The notes under the pieces are model-generated. The model saw only the letters and a program-made list of their open reading frames with translations, ran no database searches and had not been told where the DNA came from. A stretch of 64,000 nt of DNA, taken from assembly GCF_051106095.1 (NCBI RefSeq), contig NC_135785.1, forward strand, positions 184,309,045-184,373,044, in the 5' to 3' direction. The position numbers and the translations under genes were made by a program. This document shows, one piece after another, positions 40,601 through 49,422 of this stretch; the stretch's first letter is position 1, and every line of letters begins with the position of its first letter. The stretch comes from Pogona vitticeps. Lineage: Eukaryota > Chordata > Lepidosauria > Squamata > Agamidae.

Positions 40601-42098
40601 TTATAGGCTAACACAGCTAATATTTATGAATTCCAATTTCATGCATGTTAAGAAAGGTATACTCCCCACACCGCCCCATGAAAGAGAAACATGAATAAGC
40701 AGCACTGTGAAGCTTTACTAATGACAATAGGAACAAAAAACATTAAACTGAGTCTTTTAACGTATTCCAGAAAATCCACTAAAGCTTCAAAATGTTCCAC
40801 TATACAGACATTCCATAACAAACACAAATCATTGTAATTCCACAGAATAGGCTGGAAAAGTTACTTTTCTGCACTCAAAATGCCATATTTTTCCAGCCAA
40901 TATGACGCCCTGTTGACTGGAGGACTGTGGGAGTTGTAATCTAAGCAAAGTGTTTAGCTGTCCCTTGACAGAGCATGTTCCGCTCACAAACCCCACAAAC
41001 GCCATACGCAGTCATCCCATTTTTGAAATCAACCATTCCACACCCACCAAATGAAATTCCTGATCACCTGTTAGCAGAAAGAATATTCTTTACACAAATA
41101 CCAGCTGTTTTATCTAAACATGCAAACAAAAAAGTTGCGCAAAAGTATACTTACTTAACGGAACTCAACAAAATAATTCATGAGTTAGATAAGCAGCACC
41201 TTAATCTTTCTATTCTTTGAAGCTTTTAAACTACTTCTACACAAGTAGTTTTATGGTGCACCCCACCCTGTTTTGTTAGGGCTTAGTGTCATCCAGGGAC
41301 TTCATGCAGCCATGAAAAATTATCTCGATGCTCCTCTGTCCAAACCAGCTCCAGCGACAAACACAAAACAACAAGGAACGCCCCTATACTCCAAAATAAA
41401 ACTTGAACTGGATGTCCAGCATTTGGTTTACTTTTCTATTTTTTTTCCTTATAATTTTTTCCTCCTTTTCAAAGCTGCTATGGTTTTTGGTGGGCATAGG
41501 GAACCGAAAATTGGTTGCTGCATTCTTCCAAGCTACCCACCATATTCTGAGTATTTTATAATACAGTCCTATGCATCTCCCCTCAGAAGTAAGTCCCCTC
41601 AGGTACCACAATATTTTCTGTAAAATTCTGTAAGATTTCAGCTTCAGTGCTTTTGGTGTTTGAATGCCACTTTCCTTTTGGGGCATTTTGTTGCCATCAA
41701 CTTTCATTGCAACTTGCTTGATGCTAGATATTCCAAAAGACGGCATGCAAAATATTCTAAATAGAAACGTTACTTTTTTGGACTCCAACTCCCAGAATTC
41801 CCCAGCCAACCCTGCTGGTGTGGGAGTCTAGGAAGAGAAGTAAAACAAATGAACATTTTTGAGTTTCTGGTTTTAAATAAATAAATACTGTTAGAATAAC
41901 ACTTCACATCTCCTAAAGTCTTCTTCATCTGCAGTTTGAAACAGGATCCCTCTCACCCACTCACCCACCCCCTTTGCCTAGTAAATCACAACGATATTAC
42001 TTACCACCCATCAATGGATTTGGTAGGTCGGTTGCAAGAGGCTGGTTTTCTGATCCCGGGGATCTGCTAGCGTCTGCATTTGCTGCCTCCTCATCCAT
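25568..42098 (-). CDS. ASB9: ASB9, ankyrin repeat and SOCS box protein 9 (7 coding exons, complete)
   Basis: The seven exons, read 42098-42005, 36497-36418, 35189-35082, 33732-33582, 32736-32602, 29298-29107 and 25692-25568, join with GT-AG borders in one frame of 885 nt (294 residues plus TGA). Six ankyrin repeats cover about residues 35-230 and a SOCS box covers about 257-294 (SLMQLCRLCIRRYLG, then LLPDELKRFLLYL). Human ASB9 has, as I recall, the same length and the same landmark blocks (NPLMGD, SDWSP, TPLFNAC). The family recruits elongin B/C and cullin-5 through the SOCS box. ASB9 is known to bind creatine kinases (brain type and ubiquitous mitochondrial) and direct their ubiquitination. 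The start ATG has a purine at -3 and G at +4, and an in-frame TGA lies seven codons upstream. An ATTAAA-like hexamer on the minus strand (25538-25543) could be a near poly(A) signal, but this is weak. The coding frame shows no damage. The paralogue ASB11 lies 7.2 kb upstream on the same strand. Untranslated exons and the promoter were not located. Confidence 0.96.
26330..26540 (+). repeat. tRNA-derived SINE
   Basis: TGGAAGTTTGATTCCCCATT, GTACAGCCAACCTGTATGGC and CCTTGGGCAAGCTGCATAG match the copy at 8070-8250. It is inserted antisense to ASB9. Confidence 0.65.
27178..27425. mobile_element. Foldback (long palindromic) miniature element
   Basis: The outer arms (27179-27213 and 27389-27423) both read AAATCCTGTTG, outward from opposite strands. 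The inner arms (27238-27276 and 27320-27360) contain GATTTGGTGAGTCA and its reverse complement. The loop carries a third, inverted copy of the AGAGTAGGCTCATT block. It is noncoding, and the superfamily was not assigned. Confidence 0.75.
27990..28865 (+). other. Purine-rich segment bounded by TATA-like and AATAAA motifs
   Basis: CCAGTATAAAAGAGG at about 27991 and TTTAATAAATCAG at about 28829 bracket roughly 840 bp of plus-strand purine-rich sequence with no recognised protein. It could be an unclassified interspersed repeat, including an old terminal-repeat type unit, or chance. It is antisense to ASB9 within intron 6. Confidence 0.25.
29107..29298 (-). CDS. ASB9: ASB9 coding exon 6 (ankyrin repeats 5-6 and linker)
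   Basis: This 192-nt exon encodes GASVNSGKGLD, SPLHVAAKTSNADMVHLLL and the linker ending in IFLQRE, matching the LFLERE block of human ASB9. The acceptor is TTTCAG and the donor GTGCCC. It ends in phase 1. Confidence 0.95.
29400..29890 (-). repeat. CR1/L2-type LINE 3'-end remnant
   Basis: A GATT-unit repeat at 29403-29432 is followed by ATTTTTATCCCGGCCTTCTA, CTACTCAGGGCAGCTCACAA, GCAAGCTGTTCCATAGTCAA, GGCCACCGCCGAGAAGGCC and TTAGGGCTTTGTATGTCATC. This order is typical of these LINE ends read antisense. The element points to minus and is 5'-truncated. Confidence 0.65.
30690..31335 (+). mobile_element. Old RTE-type LINE remnant (reverse transcriptase C-terminal part)
   Basis: Translation gives KAGLQLNVKKAKII, FVSLGSIINPHGDC, KVIHTLVFLIMMYGCESWTI and LRLSYFGHIMKREGSLPFH, in the order found in RTE ORF2 after the YADD motif. 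The catalytic motif is reduced to a GDIILLA-like trace. At least one frame change and stops break the frame. It is more diverged than the BovB copies at 37180 and 43826, so older or from another RTE family. Confidence 0.75.
31876..32155. mobile_element. Mariner-type miniature element, 280 bp, TA-flanked
   Basis: The ends CCGTGTTTCCCCAAAAATAA and TTATTTTCGGGGAAACAGG are inverted and flanked by TA at 31874-31875 and 32156-32157. Internal GGGCTTATTTTCAGG repeats occur. It is noncoding; the TA duplications fit the Tc1/mariner superfamily. Confidence 0.75.
32602..32736 (-). CDS. ASB9: ASB9 coding exon 5 (ankyrin repeats 4-5)
   Basis: This 135-nt exon encodes GHTKCVESLVAHG and GTPLYVACENQQLDCARKLL, matching the LGTPLYLACENQQ block of human ASB9. 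The acceptor is TTAAAG and the donor GTAATT. It is phase 1 at both ends. Confidence 0.95.
32737..33581 (-). other. ASB9: ASB9 intron 4
   Basis: This is 845 bp of AT-rich sequence with no recognised repeat or exon. Confidence 0.85.
33582..33732 (-). CDS. ASB9: ASB9 coding exon 4 (ankyrin repeats 3-4)
   Basis: This 151-nt exon encodes VNAATIDWN, TPLFNACLSGSADCVNLL and SPLHEAAQR, spanning repeat 3 and the first half of repeat 4. The acceptor is TTTTAG and the donor GTGAAT. It ends in phase 1 within a Gly codon. Confidence 0.95.
33733..35081 (-). other. ASB9: ASB9 intron 3
   Basis: This 1.35-kb intron contains a Tigger-type miniature element at 33871-34131. Nothing else was recognised. Confidence 0.85.
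33871..34131. mobile_element. Tigger/pogo-type miniature element, 261 bp, TA-flanked
   Basis: CAGTGGACCCTTGACTTACA at the left pairs with the right end (TCAAGTCAAGACCCCACTG). TA lies on both sides (33869-33870 and 34132-34133). Internal CTTACAGAC repeats occur. It is noncoding and relatively intact. Confidence 0.85.
35082..35189 (-). CDS. ASB9: ASB9 coding exon 3 (ankyrin repeat 2)
   Basis: This 108-nt, 36-codon exon begins GASVN and contains SPLHEACLGGHSACVSIL, a canonical ankyrin helix pair. It ends LLKHGAH before a GTAAGT donor. It is phase 0 at both ends. Confidence 0.95.
35190..36417 (-). other. ASB9: ASB9 intron 2
   Basis: This 1.2-kb intron includes at 35741-35830 an unclassified old repeat scrap (GAAGTGGATGTTTGTCCATG, GTCTTGAAGGTGCCACAAT). 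Confidence 0.8.
36418..36497 (-). CDS. ASB9: ASB9 coding exon 2 (ankyrin repeat 1)
   Basis: This 80-nt exon completes the split Asp codon from exon 1 and encodes SDWSPIHDASLHGG and the second helix of ankyrin repeat 1, ending in LIHQ. The acceptor CAG is at 36500-36498 and the donor GTATTA starts at 36417. It ends in phase 0. Confidence 0.95.
36498..42004 (-). other. ASB9: ASB9 intron 1
   Basis: This 5.5-kb intron contains an RTE/BovB remnant in the same orientation as the gene (37180-38015), two poly-C runs, and a segment at about 38030-38400 that may be an old repeat (GAGCCCTCCACTGC and CACATGATGCCACC blocks). No further exon was recognised. Confidence 0.8.
37180..38015 (-). mobile_element. 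RTE/BovB LINE, 5'-truncated copy
   Basis: On the minus strand it encodes the part of ORF2 from the YADDTTLM region through RRIDAFELWCWRRFLRVPWT and KTLMLGKCESKRRRGRQRTR to the 3' terminus near 37190. Only about the last 830 bp are present, and several frame changes and stops break it. It is inverted relative to the copy at 43826-45708. Confidence 0.9.
42005..42098 (-). CDS. ASB9: ASB9 coding exon 1
   Basis: ATG at 42098-42096 opens a 94-nt exon encoding a polar N-terminal leader of 31 residues that ends in LPNPLMG, the block that precedes the first ankyrin repeat in human ASB9. The donor GTAAGT starts at 42004, and the exon ends in phase 1. Frame stops TAA, TAG and TGA lie 7-10 codons upstream, which supports this ATG. 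Confidence 0.93.
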
Positions 42099-43825
42099 TG
42101 CCCACACTGGACAGCCTCACTACTGTTATTTCACTTCACGGTTCAGATCATGGGAGTTCAAATTCCATCTGGACTTAAAAAAAACAAACACGCGCTCAAG
42201 TTCTGTTAGTGGTCTGTTTGAAAGCCTGTGTGTACAGCAGTTAGTTGGAGCGGGGAGTGAGGTGGAGCAATAACCTGGCAGAGGGCTGGGGCTGGAGTGC
42301 CAGCCCCAGGTCCACAGTCAGTCAGATAAGGTGGTATTCCTGCTTCACTGAAAACCTTAAAAAGCACAAAGTTGATCTTACTATTGACTGAATTAAAAAG
42401 TACAAGAAGGTTTCCAGGGACATAGAGCAGAGTTGGGGAGGGGGGGATATGGCTGATGTCATTTCCTTCCCAGCACCACTGGCCAATCAGCAAGACTCCC
42501 TTCTGTTTTTGTAAGAAAGGAACTTCTCAGTTGCCAAAAAAGCAAGAGAGGAAAAAGGGAGAGCCAGTTTAACTAGCTCAGCAAACTTTGCCTTGAGGGG
42601 ATTTATAACAGAAAAAAAGGAAAGGAGGGGTGTGTGGGTTTGATGGTGTCTTTTTTTGCCTGTATCACAAGGCACCATTTAGAGTGCTTTTGAGACAAAC
42701 ACATTTGAAAACAGCATGGCTGGCTACGGGCATGCTCTTGGCAATAAAGCAGTAGTACAACATTATTGGAACCACATGTTAAGAGACTGGTGCTTTTGAC
42801 TGGTCCGATGTGTACCCTATGGTGGCCTTCAGTAATCCAGTGCCTTCCAGATGGGTGGGCTTACAAATCCAATCATCCTGCCCAGGAATGATGGGTGCTG
42901 TAGTTCTGCACACCTGCAAGGTCCCAGACTTGTGAGGGCAATCCTATAGCATGTAAAGCATAAAGCTGAGCAGTTTTCATGATTAATGTACTGCATTGCC
43001 AAGCTTGGGAAAGTTACTCTTTCAGCCTACAGCCCCAGCTTCTCTCTACCAAGCCAGTGTGGAATTAGTGGCTACGCCCATTAAAGGAATCTGGATTTTG
43101 CCACCCAAGAAATGAACTTTTCCTGGTTCCGATTTTTACTTTTGTAAAGTTACTAACCTTAATGGTACTCAGGGTGGTACATAATATGGGACTGTGTGGG
43201 ATGGGATGCCCTTAAAACCGGCCCATAATTTTAAAAGTTTGTGGTAACCATTCTTCCATCCATATCAGTTGAAAGGAGTGCTACACTGAGAACTTTGCAC
43301 ATTTTGATTAAATAGAAATTAATAATGCGTAGCAGGCTTGTCACCTTACTGGCTCTTGGAAGATGGCTGGCAACTCCCCTGTTGCAATAAAAAGACAAAA
43401 CAGCACCGACTCATGACCTTAGCCTTGAGGCTATTAGGATTATGGGGTGGAGAAGGGAGAGGTCTAGCATCCCACAAATCCTTCCTGAACTCTGGAACAG
43501 TTCTAGGGGCCCTTGTTTTCTTTTTACCGGATTGCACATTTAATTCGACTGCCACATTTCTCTGCAAAGCAGGCATCAGACAGTAAACAAAAATAAAATA
43601 TTAAAAATCCAATGCAACATCAGGACAGAAAAATATTAACATATACTAAAGGAGCAGGCATCCGTTATCAAATATGAACATAGCATAGCCAACCAAGAAT
43701 ACAAGCACACTTGTTTAACAAGCACCAAACAAAATGTGGCGCTAAAAGTAGTTCTTTGGACACGTGTGTGTCTCTCTGTGTGTGCGCACATGTGTGCGTT
43801 TGTGTGTGTGAATTAATAACAGGTA
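42099..43825. other. ASB9 upstream region
   Basis: The ASB9 promoter and any untranslated first exon should lie here. No TATA box or CpG island is evident. Segment 42815-42940 resembles half of a hAT-type miniature element (GGTGCTGTAGTTCTGCA). A TG-rich tract is at 43761-43810. Confidence 0.4.
43761..43810. repeat. TG/CG-rich alternating tract
   Basis: CACGTGTGTG, TGTGTGCGCACATGTGTGCG and TGTGTGTGTG alternate purine and pyrimidine. It borders the left end of the RTE/BovB copy. Confidence 0.8.
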
Positions 43826-45708
43826 TAATTTGTGGCTGTCCAACGAGGCCTTACAAATAGCAGAGAAGAGAAGGGAAACAAAATGCAAGGGAGATAGGGA
43901 AAGTTACAGAAGATTGAATGCAGATTTCCAAAGAATAGCAAGGGGAGACAAGAGGGCCTTCTTAAACAAACAGTGCAAAGAAATAGAGGACACTAATAGA
44001 AAGGGAAAAACCAGAGATCTGTTCAAGAAAACTGTAACTATTATTTATTTTATTTATTTATTATTAGACTTATTACCCCGCCCCTCTAGACAACATCTAC
44101 TCGGGGCAGCTTACATGAAAGGAACCTTTTGTGCAAAGATGGACATGATAAAGGACAAAAATTGTAGGGACCTCACAGAAGCAGAAGACATCAAGAAGAG
44201 GTGGCAAGGATATACAGAAGAATTATATCAGAAAGATCTGGCTGTCCCGGACAACCCAGATAGTGTGGTTGCTGACCTTGAGCCAGACAACCTGGAGAAT
44301 GAAGGCAAGTAGGCTTTAGAAAGCATGGCTAAGAACAAGGCCAGTGGAGGTGATGGCATTCGAGTCGAACTATTTAAAATCTGAAAAGATGATGCTGTTA
44401 AGGTGCTACACTCAATATGCCAGCAAGTTTGGAAAACTCAGCAGTGGCCAGAGGACTGGAAAAGATCAGTCTACATCCCAATTTCAAAGAAGGGCAGTGC
44501 CAAAGAATGCTCCAACTACTGTACAATTGCACTCATTTCACACGCTAGCAAGGTTATGCTCAAAATCCTATTGCTTCAGCAGTATGTGGACCAAGAACTC
44601 CCAGAAGTATAAGCTGGATTTTGGAGGAACTCGAGGCCAACTTGCTAACATGCACTGGATTATGGAGAAACTCTTTTTCAAGAGTTCCAGAAAAATATCT
44701 GCTTCATTGACTACGCAGTCTTTGACTGTGCGGACCACAGCAAACTATGGCAATTCCTTAAAGAAATGGGAGTGCCTGACCACCTCCTGAGAGATCTTTA
44801 GTGGGACAGGAAGCAACAGTTAGAACTGGATATGAAACAACTGATTGGTTCAAAATTGGGAAAGGAGTAGGACAAAGCTGTATATTGTCTCTCTGCTTAT
44901 TTAACTTATATGCAGAATACATTATGTGAAAGGCTGGATGGATCCCAAATGGGAATTAAGATTGCCGGAAGAAATATCAACTACCTCAGATATGCAGATG
45001 ATACCACTCTGATGGCAGAAAGTGAGGAGGAATTAAAGAACCTCTTAATGAGGGTGAAAGAGGAGAGCACAAAAAATTGTCTGAAGCTTAACATCAAAAA
45101 AACTAAGATCATGGCCACTGGCCCTATCACCTCCTGGCAAATAGAAGGGCAAGGTATGGCGGCAGTGACAGATTTTACTTTTTTGGGCTCCATGATCACT
45201 GCAGATGGTGACAGCAGCCACAAAATTAAAAGATGCCTGCTTCTTGGGAGGGAAGCGATGACAAACCTAGACAGCATCTTAAAAAGCAGAGACATCACCT
45301 TGCCGACAAAGGTCCGCATAGTCACAGCTATGGTTTTTCCAGTAGCGATATATGGAAGTGAGAGCTGGACCATAAAGAGAATTTACCGCTGAAGAATTTA
45401 TGCTTTTGAATTGTGGTGCTGGAGGAGGCTCTTGAGAGTCCCCTGGACTGCAAGGAGAACAAACCTATCCATTCTAAAGGAAATCAAGCCCGAGTGCTCA
45501 CTGGAAGGACAGATCCTGAACCTGAGGCTCCAATACTTTGGCCATCTCAATAGAAGAGAAGACTCCCTGGAAAAGACCCTGATGTTGGGAAAGTGTGAAG
45601 GCAAGAGGAGAAGGGGATGACAGAGGATGAGATGGTTGGACAGTGTCACCAAAGCTACGAGCATGAATTTGACACAACTCCAGGTGGCAGTGGAAGACAG
45701 GAGGGCCC
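43826..45708 (+). mobile_element. RTE/BovB LINE, 1.9-kb copy lacking both ends
   Basis: Plus-strand ORF2 blocks are collinear with BovB: the region ahead of the polymerase (ALQIAEKRRETKCKGDRESY), VAWKTQQWPEDWKRS-like text, INYLRYADDTTLMAESEEEL with the YADD catalytic motif, FTFLGSMITADGDSSHKIKR and WCWRRLLRVPWTARRTNLSI. Several stops and frame changes are present. Another repeat is inserted at 44041-44116. The copy stops at about 45708, before the GGTCACGAAGAGTCGG 3' end that the copies at 15068 and 37180 keep. Confidence 0.92.
44041..44116 (-). repeat. LINE 3'-end scrap inserted in the RTE/BovB copy
   Basis: TTATTTATTTATTATTAGAC and CCCGCCCCTCTAGACAACAT, followed by CTACTCGGGGCAGCTTACA, match the tip of the remnant at 29400. 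It interrupts the RTE ORF2 and so arrived later. Confidence 0.7.
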
Positions 45709-46379
45709 AACTTGTAATACACATGCCTAATGCTGTTTTTAAAGTGATATAGCACTTGTTCGCTACTCTAATACTCACTTACATTTTTTTCACTTTCTCA
45801 GCTCCCCCACCTAGCCAAGGAAGTGATTAATTTGTTATTGGCAAATTAAAACAACTAAGGCTTTTTTTTTCATTATCCGTAATCACATGTGCTGGAAAAG
45901 GACCCAAACAGAATGATCCTACTCTGATCCTACACCAAAAAAGTAGAAGCCTGTGACAGGGGCCAGAAATATCGAGTAGGACCACTCTGAAATCAGGGTG
46001 GTTTTTGTTAGACTTTTGTTTGCAACCACACAGACTGCCTGCAGTTTGTTTGATTGGGAGGGAACTTTTCTGGTCTGTGGTGATTGTCTATGTATCCAGT
46101 ACTAACCAATCATTCCTTTCTGCCTTTGAATTCAAAGACAGCCCTGCTTCTTTTCCGAGTGTTCTTTTCCTTCGCTTTCTTCAGTTGGTGCCATTTGTTT
46201 CTTTGCTGTTGATCTGTTCAGTTGGTTGCTAAGTATGCGTGCAGCAAAGAAAGCAGCATACACAAGCCTGTAATTTCAAGTAATTGTAAGAAATGTTTTT
46301 ATTCTTTTTCTTACAAATGTCTCAGAGTAGGTTATTGGTACTTCAATGTATAAATTAAAGTAATGTTCATGAAAAAGGG
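45709..46379. other. Gene-free sequence, nothing recognised
   Basis: AT-rich sequence between the LINE and the fossil; no feature recognised. Confidence 0.4.
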
Positions 46380-47290
46380 ATAAACTGTGGGGATCATGTA
46401 GCTATTCTCCTCTTTGGATCTCCGTACTTCTACTGTGTAAGCAAATGGGATGGGATCGGGTTCATTTGAATATTGTGGCAGTTCCTCACTTTTGGTGAGA
46501 AATAACGACTGAGACTTATCTGTAACATTCACAACTTCGATTTTCTCAAGTTTTGGCCCTTCTACAACTAATTCAATGGGATCGAAAGGTGATAAATCAG
46601 GCCAGGGTCCATAACTGGAAGAGGTCAGTTCTTTTTAAAAATCTAGGTAGCTCATTGGGGTGCCGGGTCAAAACACTTGCGATTAGTGGGATTCCGTAGT
46701 GGGGCACTCCTCCCCGCACAAATGGTGCCACAACATGGGTGTCGAGCCCAGTCTCCTTCCTTTGGTGGTTTGTAGTCTGGTCTGGTCTGATCACCCTCTT
46801 GCCTCGTCCTTGGCCTGGCAGGAAAGTGATTACAGTCCATTCCTGCATTTCATATACTGTCTTTCCTTCTTTCTTTGGCTCCGGATCCAGCAACAACTCT
46901 CCAATCTTCCAGTTAGGAAAGTCCTTCAAAAGCCAGCACACTTTTTCATAATTTGTATCTGCATCTCTCTTATCTCTCTCCTCTTTCCTCCTCATTCCCT
47001 CATCTTCCAAATCTACCCCGAATCTCCTCTCCCCTTGATCTTTTATACTCTCTTCCCATACCGACATTTTAGCTCCTCCCTTTTTCCTATTTCTCCTTCC
47101 TCTACCAGACAAACCTCTATCTGTCCCTTCATCTCCTCTATCTTCCTTTTTTTCCTCTATTAAGATTTCTTTCACCTGTCGCCTCACTACTCCCACTGCT
47201 TCCCTTTTCCTTCTTTGCTGCTTCTATTGCTCAGGACGGCTCACTTTCCTCCTGCTTTCCTTCACAAGGGAATTTGACCATAAATTATAA
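46380..47290 (-). mobile_element. Retroelement-like fossil, unclassified, copy 2
   Basis: It is homologous to the element at 21490-22340 and lies in the same orientation. This copy keeps the longer continuous coding remnant, rich in Glu, Lys and Arg toward its high-coordinate end. No terminal repeats were seen and the family is unassigned, so treating it as retroelement-derived is inference. It is broken and old. Confidence 0.45.
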
Positions 47291-47396
47291 ACTCCTCAAT
47301 AGTTTACTCCATGAAAGACTTCATCTCATCACCATCTTTAGCAGCAAACCAGCCCATCCCTGCAGTGGACCTAAAATCAGACCATATACTTGTGTA

Positions 47397-47745
47397 AAAG
47401 GTAAAGGTAAAGGCTCCCCTTGACATTTAGTCCAGTCATGTCCGATTCTAAGGGGCGGTGCTCATCTCCGTTTCCAAGCCGTAGAGCCAGCGTTTGCCCA
47501 AAGACAGTTTCTGTGGTCACATGACCAGCGTAACTAGACACAGAACGCTGTTACCTTCCCACTGTGGTGGTATCTATTTATCTACTTGCATTTTTACATG
47601 CTTTTGAACTGCTAGGTTGGTAGGAGCTGGGACAAGCAATGGGAGCTCACTCCGTCGCGTGGATTCGATCTTACGACTGCTGGTCTTCCAACCTTGCAGC
47701 ACAAAGACTTCTGTGGTTTAACCCACAGCGCCACCATGTCTCTTA
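47397..47745 (-). repeat. tRNA-derived SINE (349 bp) with 13-bp target-site duplication
   Basis: ATATACTTGTGTA lies at 47384-47396 and 47746-47758. The internal text (CAAGCCGTAGAGCCAGCG, CTCCGTCGCGTGGATTCGAT, CTTACGACTGCTGGTCTTC) is collinear with the SINE at 3743-4086. The tail at the low end shows GGTAAAGGTAAAGG units. Confidence 0.9.
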
Positions 47746-48061
47746 ATATACTTGTGTAGTCAGCCTCTAGTACAAGCTATGGGTGTTTTCCTTTGCTCTG
47801 AATATATAATGTGTTGGAAATAGCCACCAAACGTGATGGCTCTAAAAGATAATGAGCCAGATTCATAGAGGCGAGAGCCATTTGGCTGCTAGTCATGATG
47901 GTGTTATTTTGCCTCCAGGGCCAGAAGAAGCATGTCTCTGAATAGCAGTTGCTGGGCAATATCAGATGGAGATGACTATTGCCTTCATTTCCTGCTTATA
48001 GGCTTCTCAAGGGTGTCTAACAGGCCATGGCTACTGTGGGGAACAGGGTGCTGGGGTAGAC

Positions 48062-48260
48062 AGGAGCATTGTGGCACAGTGGTTAAACTGTCGTGCTGCA
48101 GCCAAAACTCTCCTCATGACTTGGGTTCAATCCCAGGTAGCCAACTTGAGGTTCACTCAACCTTCCATTATTCCAAAGTTGGTAAACTGAGTACTCAGCT
48201 CACTGTAGGGAAATGTGTAGCCTCCAGAATTAAACTATATAACGCCCAGAGACTGTTTTA
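48062..48260 (+). repeat. tRNA-derived SINE with B box
   Basis: GTGGCACAGTGGTTAAACTG, TTGGGTTCAATCCCAGGTAG (B box) and GGTAAACTGAGTACTCAGCT are typical of squamate tRNA-type SINEs. It is inserted antisense to the ASB genes, between them. Confidence 0.75.
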
Positions 48261-49297
48261 GCAGTATACTTTGGTGTTTTCTTTGGGGGGGGGTTCTTTT
48301 AGATAAGCTTTTGATCTGATATAGCAGCTCTTCCTATGTTCATGGGCAATCGTGAATTATTTTAATTATACATTAATAAAAGACCAATTAAAAGGGTATT
48401 TCAAGTTATTTCTTTAACAATGAGCAGGGGAAATTTTGTTTTAATTTACTCGACTAATGTAAGGAAGAGTATTTAAAGCTGCGCTACTATTAGCCCCATT
48501 AAAGAATTCTTAGAGTATTCTTCTGGGTACGGTGATGCAGTCTGCATTCCTAATACTATATCTAGTTAATTTAATTTCAGCAAAAGGTTTTAAAATGTAT
48601 TCTGTGTGGCCTGCAGCCATGTAAAATTGATAAAATAGCCATGGGATGTAATTTTCACTAATAGGCTATAGTGTTGCTGTTTTTTTAAAAAAAGACAGAA
48701 TAAACTGAATCAGAATGGGTACCCCTTCCCCCCCCCCCGCTTACATTTTGTGTCTGCCCAAAACATACATGCCCTAGCTCCTTCTTCAATCACCAATCCA
48801 TGTATGGTGCTAACACAATGGATAATTGATGTCCATCATTGTTGAATCCTATAGGGTGGTGCTACAGTAAAATGGATGACTTCAAATACGAACACTGACT
48901 ATAATGGCCTCTTCCAGTTTGTAGTGTTCATTTTGAAATGAACTTTTGTCTGAAATATGAATTCATTTGCTGCTAGGTTATTGTCTGCAATCAGAATAAA
49001 TGACCTCTTCCCGCGTGTATCAGGAAAATGTTAGATATATTTTGCTGTAATTACAGGAGGAAGCTGCTTCACTTAGGGCTCCAATGTTAAATGAAAAGTA
49101 GACCAAGAGATTATAGAAAGGATTCTCTGCAGGAAAGGATGCCCAGAATAAGTCACCTTCACTCAATTGATGCCCGCTACATAGCTATGTGGCCTATAAT
49201 AAGGAATAACATCTTTGCTGATTTTCCACCTTCATTTAATATAAGAACATATTTTTTTTCTTTTTTCCTTGTTGTCAGCCTGCTGACGGCTATGAAG
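48261..49297. other. ASB11 downstream region
   Basis: This 1.0 kb should contain the ASB11 3' untranslated region. The only poly(A) candidate near the stop is the ATTAAA-like hexamer at 49235-49240. Nothing else was recognised. Confidence 0.4.
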
Positions 49298-49422
49298 CTA
49301 TCGAAACAAAAGAAAATCTTCAAGTCGCTCAGGAAGGTGTAGTTGGTGGATGACATAAAGACAGGATCGGCCCAAGCACTTTCGAATACACAGTCGGCAA
49401 AGCTGGGCAAGTCTAGGAGGGC
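49298..49422 (-). CDS. ASB11: ASB11 coding exon 7 (SOCS box and stop)
   Basis: After a strong polypyrimidine-CAG acceptor the exon encodes PPRLAQLCRLCIRKCLG, then VIHQLHLPERLEDFLLFR and TAG at 49300-49298. It carries the elongin-binding BC box and a LPE stretch at the cullin-box position. A longer open frame overlaps it in another phase and is not the gene product. Confidence 0.96.

Noticed and set aside
46699-47163. A 154-codon plus-strand open frame
   Set aside because: It is the complement of a Glu/Lys/Arg-rich fossil coding remnant on the minus strand, giving a Ser/Pro/Phe-rich shadow.
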